Origin: Acorus gramineus
Lineage: Eukaryota > Streptophyta > Magnoliopsida > Acorales > Acoraceae
Direction: 5' to 3'
Assembly (NCBI GenBank): GCA_030737835.1
Contig: CM060849.1
Location: 434,001 to 498,000, forward strand
DNA length: 64,000 nt
How positions within the stretch are numbered: the first letter of the stretch is position 1; each line of letters opens with the position of its first letter. The notes under the pieces were generated by a model. The model searched no databases and was not told the origin of the DNA. It saw nothing but the letters and a program-made list of their open reading frames with translations. Both the position numbers and the translations under genes were made by a program. Of the stretch, positions 1 through 10,824 are shown piece by piece.

Positions 1-908
1 TGAGGGTGAGGATGAGGTGAAGACACGTCGCCGCGTGACCCATTCGTTGTTCGTCTGTTCCCATAGTTGTTGGGTCCGGTTGTGTATCGATGTTCAAAGA
101 CATCGTTGGGCAGTTATCTCGATGTAGATGATCCAGTAGTGTTGTGTAGACCAGTAATTCTGTGTCTCTTCGACCAACGGTATGGTCTCTCCCCAAAAGT
201 CCCAAGAGTCTCCCTCCGGGAGTGAGAGTGAGGGTGAGGGTGAGGGTGAGGTTGGTGATCTAGTAGTGTTGTGTAGACCAGTAATTCCACGTCTCTTCGA
301 CCAACGGTATGGTCTCTCCCCAAAAGTCCCAAGAGTCTTCCACCAGAAGTGAGGGTGAGGGTGAGGTTGGTCGCTCCGCCGCGTGACCTTGTTATCCATT
401 GGGTTTTCACCCATGTTTTTCCTTGAAAGGAAATTGCCTTAACATTGAACTGTTGTAATGGTGATTGGTTTCCAGCCACTCACTGAGCTTTTAGCTCACC
501 CCTCGCATACCGTTTCTTTTCAGGGGCAGTGTTGGGCGTGGAGCTGGAGCTTCCCTGTGGCGTGGTCTTATGTGCGTGGAGCGTTCTTCCGACGGGTGGC
601 AAGTGCGAGGCTGTCAACAGTCCTAGAGACATTTTATGTATTTTAAATCGTGCATATGGCACAAGTTGTATTTTATTTGGATTAAACTTGGCTCTCACAA
701 GACACTGATTGTGTATTCGAGTCTGTAATAATGTTTTTGGTTTACAGACATTGTTGATATCTTATGCTTCCGCTTTTCAGTCAGTTATCATTTATCTTTG
801 CTTTGCCACCTTGTGTGTTGTTGTTGGAGTCTTTGTTGACCTCAGGTATTGATAGCTGATACTACGTATATTGCCGCGTCTCAAGGACGGCCGCCCTAGG
901 GCGTGATA
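1..908 (+). mobile_element. Family-1 long LTR, copy A, 3' part
   Basis: This is the downstream part of the long LTR seen whole at 41555-45086, which it matches closely from 44310 to 45086. The match covers the GGGTGA repeats, the acceptor TTTTCAG at 517-523 and the terminal GGGCGTGATA, where intact copies end GGGCGTGACA (one C-to-T change). Its start lies outside the window. The next bases belong to the accessory ORF of the gypsy element at 909-10469, so copy A probably inserted into that element. No primer-binding site follows the LTR end, so this is a solo LTR or a 3' LTR. Confidence 0.75.
221..253 (+). repeat. GGGTGA repeat, possible G-quadruplex
   Basis: Repeated GGGTGA units give at least three GGG runs with three-base spacers on the LTR sense strand. 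A related block lies at 345-367. The same block recurs in every family-1 copy between the mini-exon and exon 3, for example at 43800-43822, 55006-55032 and (reverse strand) 51170-51530. Confidence 0.7.
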
Positions 909-1802
909 ATAGGTACCTCATGCAAGGCATCCCGGATCATGACCGCGGGTGGGAGGACGAGGTCGAGGTGATCGGGAGGGCCCTGGCAATGCTCGGTCGT
1001 CGGTGTGCCCCCTATTCGGACCTCCTTCGACGAACTTAGTACATGGTACTTTTGTTTACTCTCGTTTGTTGTTTTTTTACTATTTTTTTTTTTTACTTTG
1101 CATGCTACTGTTTGGTTTCTGAGTGACACCGTTCAGGAGGCGGTGAAGAAGCTGATGTGGGACCAGGCTTTCTTTGACCTGATTATGACAGAGATGCCGG
1201 TCCTGAACGCTAGGGAGCTAATGGCCATTGCTGGCGCACGACGGTTCTTCCCTCCTGCTCATGACAGCGGCGCAAGTGGCAGCGCACCAGTCCGCGGGGA
1301 GAGCAGCAGAGCGGGCGGTCAGCATCCCAGGTTCGATGATCGCCGAGGGAAACGTCGGCTCATCATCGAGAGCGACGACAAGGATTCTGAGTCGGGCAGC
1401 GAGGAGGGTGGTGTCACTCCCGCTCCTGCGGGTGGTCGAACTCCCTCCCGTGGAGCGTTGGCCAGGGTGGAGGAGTCACCTCTCCATGCTGCCTTAGCGC
1501 TCTCCTCATTGTCCACGGAACAGGACTCCCTGCACCAATCTACCATGAGGTGGCAGGCTCGGGCGTTGGAGCTCGAAGGGAAGGTTCGGGCTCTCGAGGA
1601 TGACCTTGAAGCCGGACTCAGCGTGACGTGGGCTCGCACGTATCGGGAGGCATGGGGTGCCAGGCTCCTACCCGTGGGAAACCCGAGGAGGATTCCACCG
1701 GAGGTCATCGATCGAGAGAAGGGTTTTGCTCCGAAGGTGTACTCGGAACTCCCTCGTCGCTGCCGCTACTGGCCCCGTGGTTCCCGTCGATTCGGGTGGT
1801 AA
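909..1802 (+). pseudogene. Antisense accessory ORF of element 1 (N-terminus missing)
   Basis: A plus-strand frame running against the retrotransposon genes and ending at 1802. The open part after about 1137 holds a serine-, glutamate- and arginine-rich region (residues such as SDDKDSESGSEEGG) followed by a short heptad-like stretch, as in the tail of accessory antisense proteins of Tat elements. A T-rich stretch with GTACATGG near 1039 and TTCAG at 1132-1136 looks like an intron, but the frames on the two sides do not join cleanly. The N-terminal domain is cut off by the LTR end at 908. AATAAA at 1866-1871 could be its poly(A) signal. The function of these ORFs is not established. Confidence 0.5.
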
Positions 1803-2199
1803 ATGGGGACGTGCGATGAAATGTATTATTATTATTTTATTTTATTTTGAATGTACCGATCTTCGCAATAAAACTCCTATTTTACTGCATCGGCTGTTGC
1901 GTTGTTTCCGTTTATGATTGTCATTTTTTGGATAATATATGCGCAAGGACGCCCGGGGGGAAACTGCCTGCCTCCTTGCACTGGCACTCCTAAGGTGATA
2001 CGACCGTGTATGAGTTAATTGAACTTTGATAACACTTCGCATGGGGCGCTGTTGCCTTTGGTATTAGGGACGTTTGTTGATGAGTTCAGTTATCGCGACA
2101 CAGCCCACCGGGGTCAGACAAGTCTAGTGCCTTAGGCCTGAGTTGAGTGCACGACAGCGGAACGAACCATCCCGTGCTTGAGTCGATCTAATGCTGTAG
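1803..2199. other. Spacer between accessory ORF and minisatellite
   Basis: No gene is seen. It contains AATAAA at 1866-1871 on the plus strand and degenerate sequence of element 1. Confidence 0.4.
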
Positions 2200-2560
2200 C
2201 CGAGCGGGGCGGTTTGATGGGTAGGTCCACCTTGGGCATAAGTCACTTGGGTGACTCGGCCGAACAGGATCCCTTATAAGAATTAGACCACCTCGGGTGT
2301 GTTCGAGCGGGGTGGCTATGAGAGTCAGACCACCTTGGGGGTGAGTCACTTATGCGGCATAGCTGAGCGGGGTGGCTATAAGAGTCAGACCACCTCGAGC
2401 GTGGGTCGCTCGAGCGACGTAGCCGAGCGGGGTGGCTATAAGAGTCGAACCACCTCGAGCGTGGGTCGCTTGCGCGACGTAGCTAAGTGGGGTGGCTATA
2501 AGTGTCAAACCACCTCGGGATTGGGTCACTTGCGCGACGTAGCCAAGCGGGGTGGTCGCC
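2200..2560 (+). repeat. 60-bp minisatellite in the 3' region of element 1
   Basis: Units begin with GAGCGGGGTGGCTATAAG at 2305, 2365, 2425 and 2485, with a partial at 2545 and older diverged copies back to about 2200. The spacing is exactly 60 bp. The units have CGAGCG-type palindromes and carry no stop in one plus-strand frame, which gives a spurious repetitive ORF. Confidence 0.8.
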
Positions 2561-2828
2561 CTACAATATTGTAGACGGGTAGGATAGTTGGTACATACCC
2601 CACACCACCTTTCATGTGTACGAGGCTAAGTTGTCGCCGTCGTCAGTTTGGATATGACCGTGCAGCGCATGGGGTACAGGCGTAGTTGAGCTGTTATAAC
2701 CCCGATGCAATTAACTCGGTTTACAAGGCATGAGAGCATATTTGGACAAGCAGTAGAAGCCAACAGCCAAGAAGAGTGGCATTTTTTTAGTAATAGCAAT
2801 CGAAATAGCGTAACAGAAACAAGGTCCA

Positions 2829-4165
2829 TTATATTTTATTTAATAATGGCCAGTGAGGGCAAAACTTTCTCAAGTTCATAGTGTTCCAGGTGGTCGGTAT
2901 GAGTACCTTTCTGGGGCCGACGGTGCATAGCTGGTATGCCCCCTTGCCATAGGCATCAACCACTTCGTACGGTCCTTCCCAGGTGGCCTCGAGCTTCCCG
3001 GCATTGGGTTCACATGTGTTATCGGTGGCTCGCCGGAGCACCCATTCGCCGGTCGAGAATGACCGGGGTTGGACCTTCTTGTCAAAGTGTTGAGCTTGCC
3101 AGTGCTGGTAGGCGGCAAGGCGAATCATGGCGGTTTCCCTTGCCTCTTCGAGGAGCACAGTATTGTGGGCTAGGGACTCGCTATTTCAATCGGTGAGAGC
3201 GATGGAAGTCCTCAGAGTGGGCAGTCCGACCTCCATGGGGATAACCGCTTCAGTCCCATATGCGAGGGTGTACGGCGACTCTCCGATGGGCTTCCTCCGT
3301 GTGGTACGATAGGCCCACAGCACGCCCGGGAGTTCCCCTAACCATGCGCCCTTCTTCTTGTCGAGTCATTTCTTGAGCATGGTAAAGATGGTGCGGTTGG
3401 TAGCCTTGGCCTTCCCATTCCCTTGCGAGTACACCTGCGAGGAGAAGTGTTGTTGGATCCCATATTTGTTGCAAAACTCTCGAATCAACGCGTTCGCGAA
3501 CTCAGTTCCGTTGTCCGCAACAAAGGCCTTGGGGACGCCGAACCTGCATATGATGTGCTTCCAAAGGAAGTTTTTAACGTCGGCATGCTTGACTGTCTTT
3601 TAGGCTTCAGCCTCGACCCATTTAGTGAAGTAGTCCGTTGTTAAAAGCACATACTTTTTCTCCCCTGCTGCGGTCGGGAACGGACCTGCAATATCAATTC
3701 CGCATTGGGCGAACGGCCATGGGGTGGTAATCGTGTGGAGCTCCATCACGAGGAAATGAATGATCAGAGAGAACTTCTAGCATTTTTCACAATTACGGGT
3801 GCGCGGGCGTCCTTCCTCAATGACGGCCAGTAATATCCCTGGGTCAGGATGTGCTAGATGAGGGATCGTCCACTCGAGTGATTGCCACGTGACCCCTCGT
3901 GTATCTCTTCCATCAACGGTCTAGCCTCGGTCGCCCTGAGACATTTCAGGAAGGGGCCATCAGTGTTGCGTCCATAGAGCGCACCTTCAATGATGGCGTA
4001 ATTAGCGGACCGGTATCGCACTTTCTGGGCTTTGATCTGGTCCACCGAGAGTTCGCCATTGCGTATATAGGCCTCGATCAGATCCATCCAGCATGGAGTT
4101 TCCCTTTCGATCGTATAGACAGTGGGAACCGGCTTGATGGAGGGTTGCTGAAGGACCGTTGGCAC
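2829..4165 (-). pseudogene. Integrase of element 1
   Basis: Integrase joins element cDNA to the genome. From 4165 downward come a linker, the zinc-finger end (EEIHEG..GNHSSGRSL), the core with TTDYFTKWVEAEA and VADNGTEF, and the C-terminal part with WEGPYEVVDAYGKGAY, which ends at 2829. It is broken. A TAA at 3600-3602 follows VEAEA, the frame changes between the core and the C-terminal ORF (3158-2829), and the third catalytic residue is changed: the usual GNGQAEATN reads GNGKAKATN, with AAG at 3405-3407 in place of the Glu codon. Both visible Asp residues of the triad remain. Confidence 0.8.
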
Positions 4166-4264
4166 GATCCATCTTCCCCTGGTGATTGTGGCTCCTAAAG
4201 CTAACGAATCCGCCTCCTTGTTTTCCTCGTGGGGGAGGTAATTGATTTTGAAGTCGAAGAAGTC

Positions 4265-4864
4265 TTATGAGAGCTTGACGGCTAGGCAGTGGTACTGCTC
4301 CATTCTTTCGTCCTTGGTCGTATAAGTTCCATGAACCTGCAGCACTACTAGCTGTGAGTTGCAATACGTTCGTAGGTACCTGACGTGGAGCACTATGGAA
4401 AGCCGCAATCCATTGATAAGGGCTTCATATTCAGCGACATTGTTCGTGGAGGGGAAGTCCAGCTGGATGGACTGCTCCAGTTGAGTGCCATATGGAGTTC
4501 GTAGCATGATCCCCACGCCGTTGCCCCTGGCATTGGATGCTCTGTCCACAAAAAGGGTCCACCAATTCGAAAGATCTGGCGGATCATCGAGTTCCGATGC
4601 GGCCTTCTGCATGTCATCTTCGGGGTCAAATTCCAGAAGGAAATCGACCACCACTTGGCCCTTTTTCACGATCCGGGGACGGTAGTCGATGTCGAATGGA
4701 GATAACTCCAGGGCCTACTTGGTTGTCCGCCCGTAAAGGTCCGGTTAGTGCATGAACTCTCGGATGGGATAGGAAGTTAGCACAATGATGGGGTGTGCCT
4801 CGAAGTAATGCCACAGCTTTCTTTTAGCTACCACGAGTGCCAAGATAAGCTTCTCGATGGGCGA
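4265..4864 (-). pseudogene. RNase H region of element 1 (two domains, broken)
   Basis: The first RNase H starts at the end of the RT ORF (VSAALFKEDHEQQHPVFY) and is stopped just after SKALLDIETR near 4866. It continues with further stops to about 4700. A second RNase H of the plant type follows at 4669-4265, with WWTLFVDRASNARGNG and NNVAEYEALINGL. The Asp of FVD and the Glu of EYEA are present, but the usual Gly after FVD is Arg. Tandem RNase H domains are a hallmark of the Tat lineage. They degrade the RNA strand during reverse transcription. Confidence 0.75.
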
Positions 4865-5886
4865 TTAGCGGGTCTCGATATCTAGCAGGGCTTTGCTTAT
4901 ATAGAAGACCGGGTGTTGCTGTTCGTGGTCTTCTTTGAACAGAGCGGCGCTGACCACGGCAACCGACACGGCAAGGTACAGGAAAAGCATTTCACCTTCG
5001 ATCGGGACGGACAAGATTGGTGGCTGACTGAGATGGTCTTTGAGGCTTTGGAAAGCCGCTCGTTGTTCGTCCGACCAGACTTCGCCTTTTGTTCCTTTGA
5101 TTGCCTTGATGTCGGGAACGGTCTCAAGGATGCTAGAATCATGCAGTTCCTGAATCTTGGTTGGGCTGGCCTCGATGCCCTGCCTGTGCACGATGTGGCC
5201 TAGAAAGTGTCTGGACGAAACGCCGAACGAACACTTGGTAGGGTTGAGCTTCATGCGGTGCGCCCGGAGGGCGTCGAAGGCTTCGATGAGGTGTTGCAAA
5301 TGCTCGGTGCGGCTTCGGCTTTTGACGACCATGTCATCGATGTACACTTCCATAGTCCATCCAACGAGATGCTTGAACACTTTGTTGACCAAAATTGGAA
5401 GGTGGCACCCGCATTTTTTAGTCCGAACGACATCACCCTATAGAAATACAGTCCGCACTCCGAGATGAACGCGGTTTTCTCCTTGTCGCACGAATGGAGG
5501 AGGATTTGGTTGTAACCCGAATACACGTCCAAGAAGGACAAGCGCTCGTAGCCCATAGTGGCATCCACGAGCTGATCTATCTTTGGCAAAGGGTAACCAT
5601 CTTTGGGGCATGACTTATTGAGGTTGACGAAGTCAATGCACACATGCCACTTTCCGCCCTTCTTTTTTGCCAGGATGACGTTGGATATCCAGTCGGGGTA
5701 GTGGACCTCCCAGATGAACCCGGCCGTGAGGAGCCGGTTGATTTCATCGGAGATCACCTTGTTTTGTTTGGGCGCGAACCGCCGTTGTTTTTGTTTTACC
5801 AATATCGTGTCGTGACGCACGTTCAATTCATGGACAGCGATGGCCGGATAAATACCAGGCATGTCGTTGTGAGACCAGGCGAACAC
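4865..5886 (-). pseudogene. Reverse transcriptase of element 1 (frameshifted)
   Basis: RT copies the element RNA into DNA. The N-terminal half (5886 to about 5395) shows FVNLNKSCPKDGYPLPKIDQ and FLDVYSGYNQILL, and the C-terminal half (5392-4865) shows VYIDDMVVKS, the catalytic YIDD box. The halves lie in different frames. The break falls just after GLKNAGATFQ, near 5395, where related elements continue into the LVNKVF helix. Catalytic aspartates are preserved, so inactivation is by the frameshift and the downstream stops. Confidence 0.85.
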
Positions 5887-6075
5887 GTCCCAGTTATCCT
5901 ACAAAAATGAAATAATAGCCTTTTTCTCGTCGTCAGGGAGGAGGCTTCTCAACTGGGCGGTTTTCTCAGGATCTTCCTCATCCAAGGGGACGATGTTGAC
6001 CAGCTCAAGAGTGGGTGGTTCAAGTTCGGACTTGATTAGTGCTTGAGCCCACTTCGATTGCCGGTCGGTTAATTG

Positions 6076-6510
6076 CTATAAGTCCAGGGACGGCGGCCCC
6101 TTGGCGGGACATTCCGGCACCTGGGTCGCCAGGGCATAACACTTCCAAGATGCTACCTGGTCTCCACAGATGTCGATGGTGGAACGCCCGTCCTTGGTGA
6201 GACACCGCATAACTTGATGAAGAATGGATGGAACTCCCTCCATCTGATGGATCCACTCACGTCCCATGACAGCATTGTACGCCGAGGGGGAGTTGATAAC
6301 GATGAATTCCACGTTGAAGGTACAGTCAGCGGCCGTGACCAGAAGGGTCACCACTCCGACTGGACTTACCCTCTTGCAGTCAAAACTGATCAACGGAGGA
6401 TTGGAATGCTTGATATCTTCAACGTCCAACCCTATCTGACAGTATGCGTCCAAAAACAAGATGTCTACGTTGCTGCCTCCATTGATCATAACCCTCTATA
6501 CCTGGCACGT
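6076..6510 (-). pseudogene. Aspartic protease of element 1, active-site Asp replaced
   Basis: This frame covers the retroviral-type protease that cuts Gag-Pol. The active-site region reads MINGGSNVDILF where Tat proteases have LVDGGSSADILF, so the catalytic Asp is Asn (consistent with one G-to-A change). The downstream flap and C-terminal signature FIVINSPSAYNAVMGREW is well kept. The ORF ends at 6076 at a stop, and the protease-RT linker (6075-5890) is poorly open. Confidence 0.75.
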
Positions 6511-6564
6511 ATGTAGATAGTAATAACCAGGGGATCAGCATGAGGCAAAGATACCTGCTCGAGA

Positions 6565-7446
6565 TCATCGGCCTCGAAACGAATTGATTTGACTGCGATC
6601 TCGCGCTCGGAGGATTAGCTCGTGACAGGGCGCTTTCGAGATCCCCACTGGCCCTTTGGTTGGTTCCACATCATCTGGAATGGGCCTCCCGTGGATGACC
6701 ACAAAGATCCTGTTCAGTGGCTCACCAGGTTTGGGGGCGTCTGCGCTCCTGTTGCCATCTGGCTTGGCTACATGGGGCTGTCGCGCCACATAATGCGCGA
6801 GGCATCCGTCTTGGATCAAATTCTCGATCTGCCCGTGAAGACTCCTACACTCCTCCGTGGTGTGACCGACCTCGTTATGGAACTCGCACTTGCGGACCTG
6901 GTCGAGATTCTCGACGGGGCTCCGTATTGGGAAAGGGGCCTTGAAATACCCCTTATCGTTGTTCTCGCACCAGAGTTGTGCCGACATGGTCAGTGGAGTT
7001 GTCATGAAGTCCTTTGTTCTTTGGGGATGAAAGTTGGCCGGCTTCTCATCGTCCTTTTGTGACATCGCGGAGGACTGCTTCTTCGGTGGATGGCTTTCTT
7101 TGTGAGGGGGACCGACCGTGATGATGGTAGTTGCCTTGCGGGTGGAAAAAGAGATATAATCTTCCAAGCGAATGGATCCCTCCGCGCGGGAGAGCGCGTC
7201 CGCCATGTTGGTAGGAGGTTTCCGAACAAGGGACTCATAAAGATGCCCGGTGGGGATCAAGCCTCCTCGGAACGCCATTGCCACGATTTGAGACCTCGAT
7301 CTGTGTCATTTCTACGCTGAAGCGCGTGAGGTAGTCTCGGAGGCGCTCGCCTCCTGCTTGCTTCAGCCCGAACAAGCTCGTCGCGTCCTTCTTGGGCTTG
7401 CAATGGCATATGTAATGGCTAATGAATGCTTCGCAGAGACCGCGAA
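6565..7446 (-). pseudogene. Gag C-terminal part of element 1 (after the solo LTR)
   Basis: Gag packages element RNA. Just downstream of the inserted LTR the frame reads LCEAFISHYICHCKPKKD, then LRDYLTRFSVEM, the conserved capsid region of Tat gag. The ORF 7284-6565 carries a knuckle-like motif CEFHNEVGHTTEEC followed by LHGQIENLIQDG, typical of this lineage. The part between 7300 and 7284 shifts frame. The N-terminal half lies beyond the insertion, at 9039-9771. Confidence 0.75.
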
Positions 7447-7451
7447 GTCGC

Positions 7452-9038
7452 TGATAAGCGAATTATTTGCACATTTAATCCCCTTAATTTAGTTTTCTAT
7501 TTCCTAATTTTATGTGTAATAATGACTAATATTCATAATTTATTTGTTATTGCAGGTAATTGAGATAAATGATGATTATCAATGCAAATATTCTATAAAG
7601 CATTTAAAGATATGAAGGAGAATCAAGAGGATTCTTGAAGATCCAAAATTATGCTAGATAAAGATTTGGTGAAGAGAGAATCAAAAATCAAAATCCAATC
7701 AAATATTCTTCAAATCAATGTTAAAACTGTCCCACTATTTTGACCATAACTTTTGCCTCAAGTATCGTATTTTGGCCTAAGATATGGCATTGAAAAGATA
7801 TTTTCAAGATCTACAAGTTAATGTTTCATGAATATTTTGCAATTCCACCATATTAGGGGTCAAAAATTCATCCTATGATTCTGCAGAAAATTAATGACGG
7901 GAATGAAAAGATTTTACCTGCTAAACTTGTCAAATATTCATATGAGGAAGGTTGATGACCAATCTTGACCATCCAATTCATTGCAAATCAATGGTCGAGA
8001 CTCAAGGCTGGAGGCTATAAAAAGAACACATATGAAGCCAAGAAGAGAACATCAAAGAAGGAGACAAAGGGAGAACCAAAGGAGAAATATTCAAGAGCTT
8101 TCTTTTTGTTTTTGTTTTTTCAATTGTTTTGTATATATTTAGATCTGAATTTTAATATTACTTTAGTATTTTTATTTTCAAGAATTTTTCAAAAATATGA
8201 TGTCTTTTATTTTTATTTTTTTTAGTTTAATCATGTTTTCTAGTAGCTAAATCTTCAACTAGGGTTGAAGATGAAACCATGCAATGCTAGTTTAGGATTT
8301 TATATTTATATCTGAATTCTCCATATTGTTTGCTTCATTGAGTATCGATCTCTCTTTCAATTCTCTTTTGAAACCTTTTATGTGAATTTTTTATTACCTT
8401 CTTCAAAAATCTCTTGTATTTGATTTGATAAAATATGATTTGATTGAGTTCTCTGATATTTTATGCTCTTCTTCACAAGTTGAACATTGAGTTGGTAGAT
8501 TTTATAAAGGAAAGGGAGATAGATCATTATATTGGGTTTTCATAAATCAAGGTTTTTAATCATAGAATCATCTTCAAGGATCTCTTGTTTAGGGATTGAT
8601 AGGATATGCTTGATTAACTATTTTGATATCTTATTCTCTTCCTAATGTGTGAATATTGATATGATTGTTTTGATTTTAAAACTGATTTTATGAAATAATT
8701 AATATGATTTTAAATATTTATTTTCCTATTGGTATTTGATTAACATCAATATTGATTGAGTTATATGATGGAGTTTCGTATTTGAATATAAACCGTAAAT
8801 TGGTATTGCATGGTGGTTTCCAAAACCCTAGTTATCTTTTTATATTAATATTCACTTTTAAAAAAATAATAATAATAAAAAACCTTCATCAATCTTCCTT
8901 TCTAGTTCGATTAGTTAAATAAATTAATAATTTAATTTGAACAATTCTCTGTGGGATCGACCCGTATTTGCTAGATCTATACTTCTGTAACGATTCGTGC
9001 ACTTGCGGTAATTAATAATAGCTTAAAAAATTCAATCA
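7452..9038 (+). mobile_element. Athila-like solo LTR inside gag
   Basis: A 1587-bp AT-rich insert begins TGATAAGCGAATT and ends TTCAATCA, so it has TG..CA ends. The flanks are GTCGC (7447-7451) and GTTGC (9039-9043), a five-base target duplication with one change. Near the right end is CTGTGGGATCGACCCG and then GTGCACTTGCGG, which resembles the 3' part of Athila-type gypsy LTRs. It carries no coding internal region and interrupts gag between SASSIGN and RGLCEAFI. Confidence 0.8.
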
Positions 9039-9771
9039 GTTGCCAATGGAGCTGGCCGACAACTTGTGAAACCAGGTTAGGACCTGTCCCTTGAGACTTT
9101 GAGAGAAGACCTTGCAAAGCAAATCGTCGTCGCCAGCGTCGAGGGACATGAGTTGCTGATAATGAAAGATGTGCTCGCTGGGATGTGACTTTCCCTCGAA
9201 CAGTTTAAACTTTGGAGGGGTGAACTTATCTGGTTTGGGCGCGCGGATTATCTTGTCCACGAATGGAGAGTTGTTGATCAGGTGCGCCGTTTGCATGACT
9301 ATATCAGCCGGGGTCTGAGGTTTCAGGTTGTGGAGGATGCGTCGATCTACCTCTCTCATCATGTCATCTTGCCTATCCTGCCAAACGTGATCAGCTTCTC
9401 GAGGTCGCTTGGAAGGCGCGACGGCATTTGAGGAGACTTCTAGTTGTTCTGGATGATCATTCCCAGGAGGGTTGACATGCCCGTTGGTTCGCTAGGGTCG
9501 TTAGGCACTGGAGGCACGAAGGGTTCCCGTTGTCCCGTTCGGCCCGGAGATGATCGTTTTCCTCTCAAGCCACCTTGACCGTCTGGATCAACTCCTCGAT
9601 CCGCTTTTCAGCATGCTCCGCTTTGGTGAGAGCTTCGTCAGAGATTCGCTGTAGCACGACGGCCTCGGGGCTTGGCTCGTCGCCTTCGGTCATGCCAGGC
9701 AGGGATGACGGGTTGGCCGTTGACGTGCTGGCCGGCACTGACGTTGGCAGGGGAGTTTTCTTGGGAGGCAT
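9039..9771 (-). pseudogene. Gag N-terminal part of element 1
   Basis: The ATG at 9771 (MPPKKTPLP) lies 45 bases after the 5' LTR, as expected for gag. The first ORF stops at 9565 after VKVA. A second ORF, 9362-9036, carries the conserved capsid start (PFVDKIIRAPKPDKF, HIFHYQQLMSLD, LTWFHKLSASSIGN). The stretch between them (9565-9363) contains stops and shifts. Gag resumes on the other side of the solo LTR at 7446. Confidence 0.75.
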
Positions 9772-9800
9772 AACGACGAGCTAGACTTTTCGTTCGATGT

Positions 9801-9816
9801 CCCACAGACGGCGCCA
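9801..9816 (-). promoter_or_regulatory. Primer-binding site, element 1
   Basis: TGGCGCCGTCTGTGGG follows the LTR end (9820) after three bases on the minus strand. It is identical to the motif next to the LTR of element 2 (19717-19732) and is the standard start of the internal region in Tat-type elements. Confidence 0.85.
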
Positions 9817-9819
9817 AAC

Positions 9820-10469
9820 TGGAGGGGCAGAAATTTTGCTTACCAAGTTCAGGTAAACGGATCAGGCCTCTCGTTCTCCTCCGCCTAGCTCCGTCGTGTT
9901 CCACCGGTGAGCACTTCTTGAGCGTCGCGGACACAGGGAGGTGGGGACATGCGAAAGACCCTCCGACGCTCAAGTCAGTCAAGGTGACCAAGAAAGGGTT
10001 TTAGCAAAAAGAATTGTGCATACCTCATGTGTCTGTCCTTGCCCCCTATTTATAGAGGATTCACTGTGATTAGGGTTTCTGATCAACCCCTTTCCATCGT
10101 ACGGTCGAGATTCCATCAATCATTAGTGAGGAGATCATAGATAAAATCACAATATTTGGTCAATTATGAGTTGACATGTAAATCCCTATTTGGGTGGGAT
10201 TCTGGGGACACAGTCAATGATGACTTGATTTGGTGACATATGCTAACATTGATTGAATTTAAATAATGACAATTGCAATAAATATAAAGAGATCAGGGCA
10301 GTGTGTGAGTGGATGAGTACTGACTTGGCCAGTTGTAGTTGGTCGGATATGGGCCTTTGGGCCGAGTTTGTTTGGGTTCGAGTCGGACGGGTCATCATCT
10401 TCTTGGGTCAGATCCGATGGGACCCTCGACCCAGCCCGTCTTAGGTAGCCAGAAAATTGGGCGCCCACA
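9820..10469 (-). mobile_element. 5' LTR of element 1
   Basis: A 650-bp LTR, starting TGTGGGCGCCC at 10469 and ending CCTCCA at 9820 on the minus strand. A TATA box (TATAAATA at 10047-10054) sits about 230 bp before the LTR end, which places the start of transcription near 10020. No partner LTR occurs in the window, so its age cannot be judged here. Confidence 0.7.
10047..10054 (-). promoter_or_regulatory. TATA box of element-1 LTR
   Basis: CCTCTATAAATAGGG on the minus strand inside the LTR, a clear plant core promoter. Confidence 0.6.
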
Positions 10470-10584
10470 ATATCCCTAATGATTTGTTATTTTCTGTGAT
10501 ATTATTCAAAAAGGTTTAAAGTGTACAAAAATATAAATTTTTTTATCTATTCAAGCGATATTTTTAGTTTGAGAGTTTCAAATG

Positions 10585-10824
10585 AAATATTTTTACAATA
10601 TAGGATTGTTTAAGGGATATACATGCAAAATATTAATTTTCATTAATAATATATATATCTTCTTTATGTGTAATTTCATAATGAATTTTACAAATGATTT
10701 ATTTAATTATTATTAAAATTTTCATTATATAACATATTATACTATATTTGGGTATTAGTTGTGGGCATGTTTCTAAAAATATTTTTTTAATTTTACACGC
10801 ACATAGTGTGTGGTGAAAGACTAG
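10585..10824 (+). mobile_element. Helitron 3' end (copy H1)
   Basis: It ends with a short hairpin (CACGCACA, T, AGTGTGTG, 10797-10813), then GTGAAAGA and CTAG at 10821-10824, followed by T. That is the Helitron 3' signature of hairpin, about ten bases, CTRR. The 240 bp before it match the reverse strand of 32049-32300 over long runs, so two copies of one non-autonomous family are present. The 5' TC end was not located. The region 10470-10584 before it is featureless AT-rich DNA. Confidence 0.6.

Larger units (their letters stand above)
909..10469 (-). mobile_element. Tat-like Ty3/gypsy retrotransposon 1, decayed
   Basis: On the minus strand the order is 5' LTR (9820-10469), primer site, gag, protease, RT, RNase H, integrase, then a spacer and an antisense accessory ORF (plus strand, up to 1802). 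This order, the GGCGCCGTCTGTGGG primer motif, the second RNase H domain and the antisense ORF fit the plant Tat lineage (Retand, Grande and relatives). The 3' LTR is not seen. It lies beyond the window start or was lost where copy A joins. Gag is split by a solo LTR, and stops or frameshifts interrupt RT, RNase H and integrase, so the copy is dead. Confidence 0.85.

Noticed and set aside
31-100. A tandem-repeat array as possible CRISPR
   Set aside because: No repeat-spacer structure, and the sequence is eukaryotic LTR DNA.
2299-2574. A 91-codon repetitive ORF
   Set aside because: It is a read-through of the 60-bp minisatellite of element 1.
6622-7062. Plus-strand ORF of 146 codons
   Set aside because: It is a shadow of gag on the minus strand, which has recognisable motifs.
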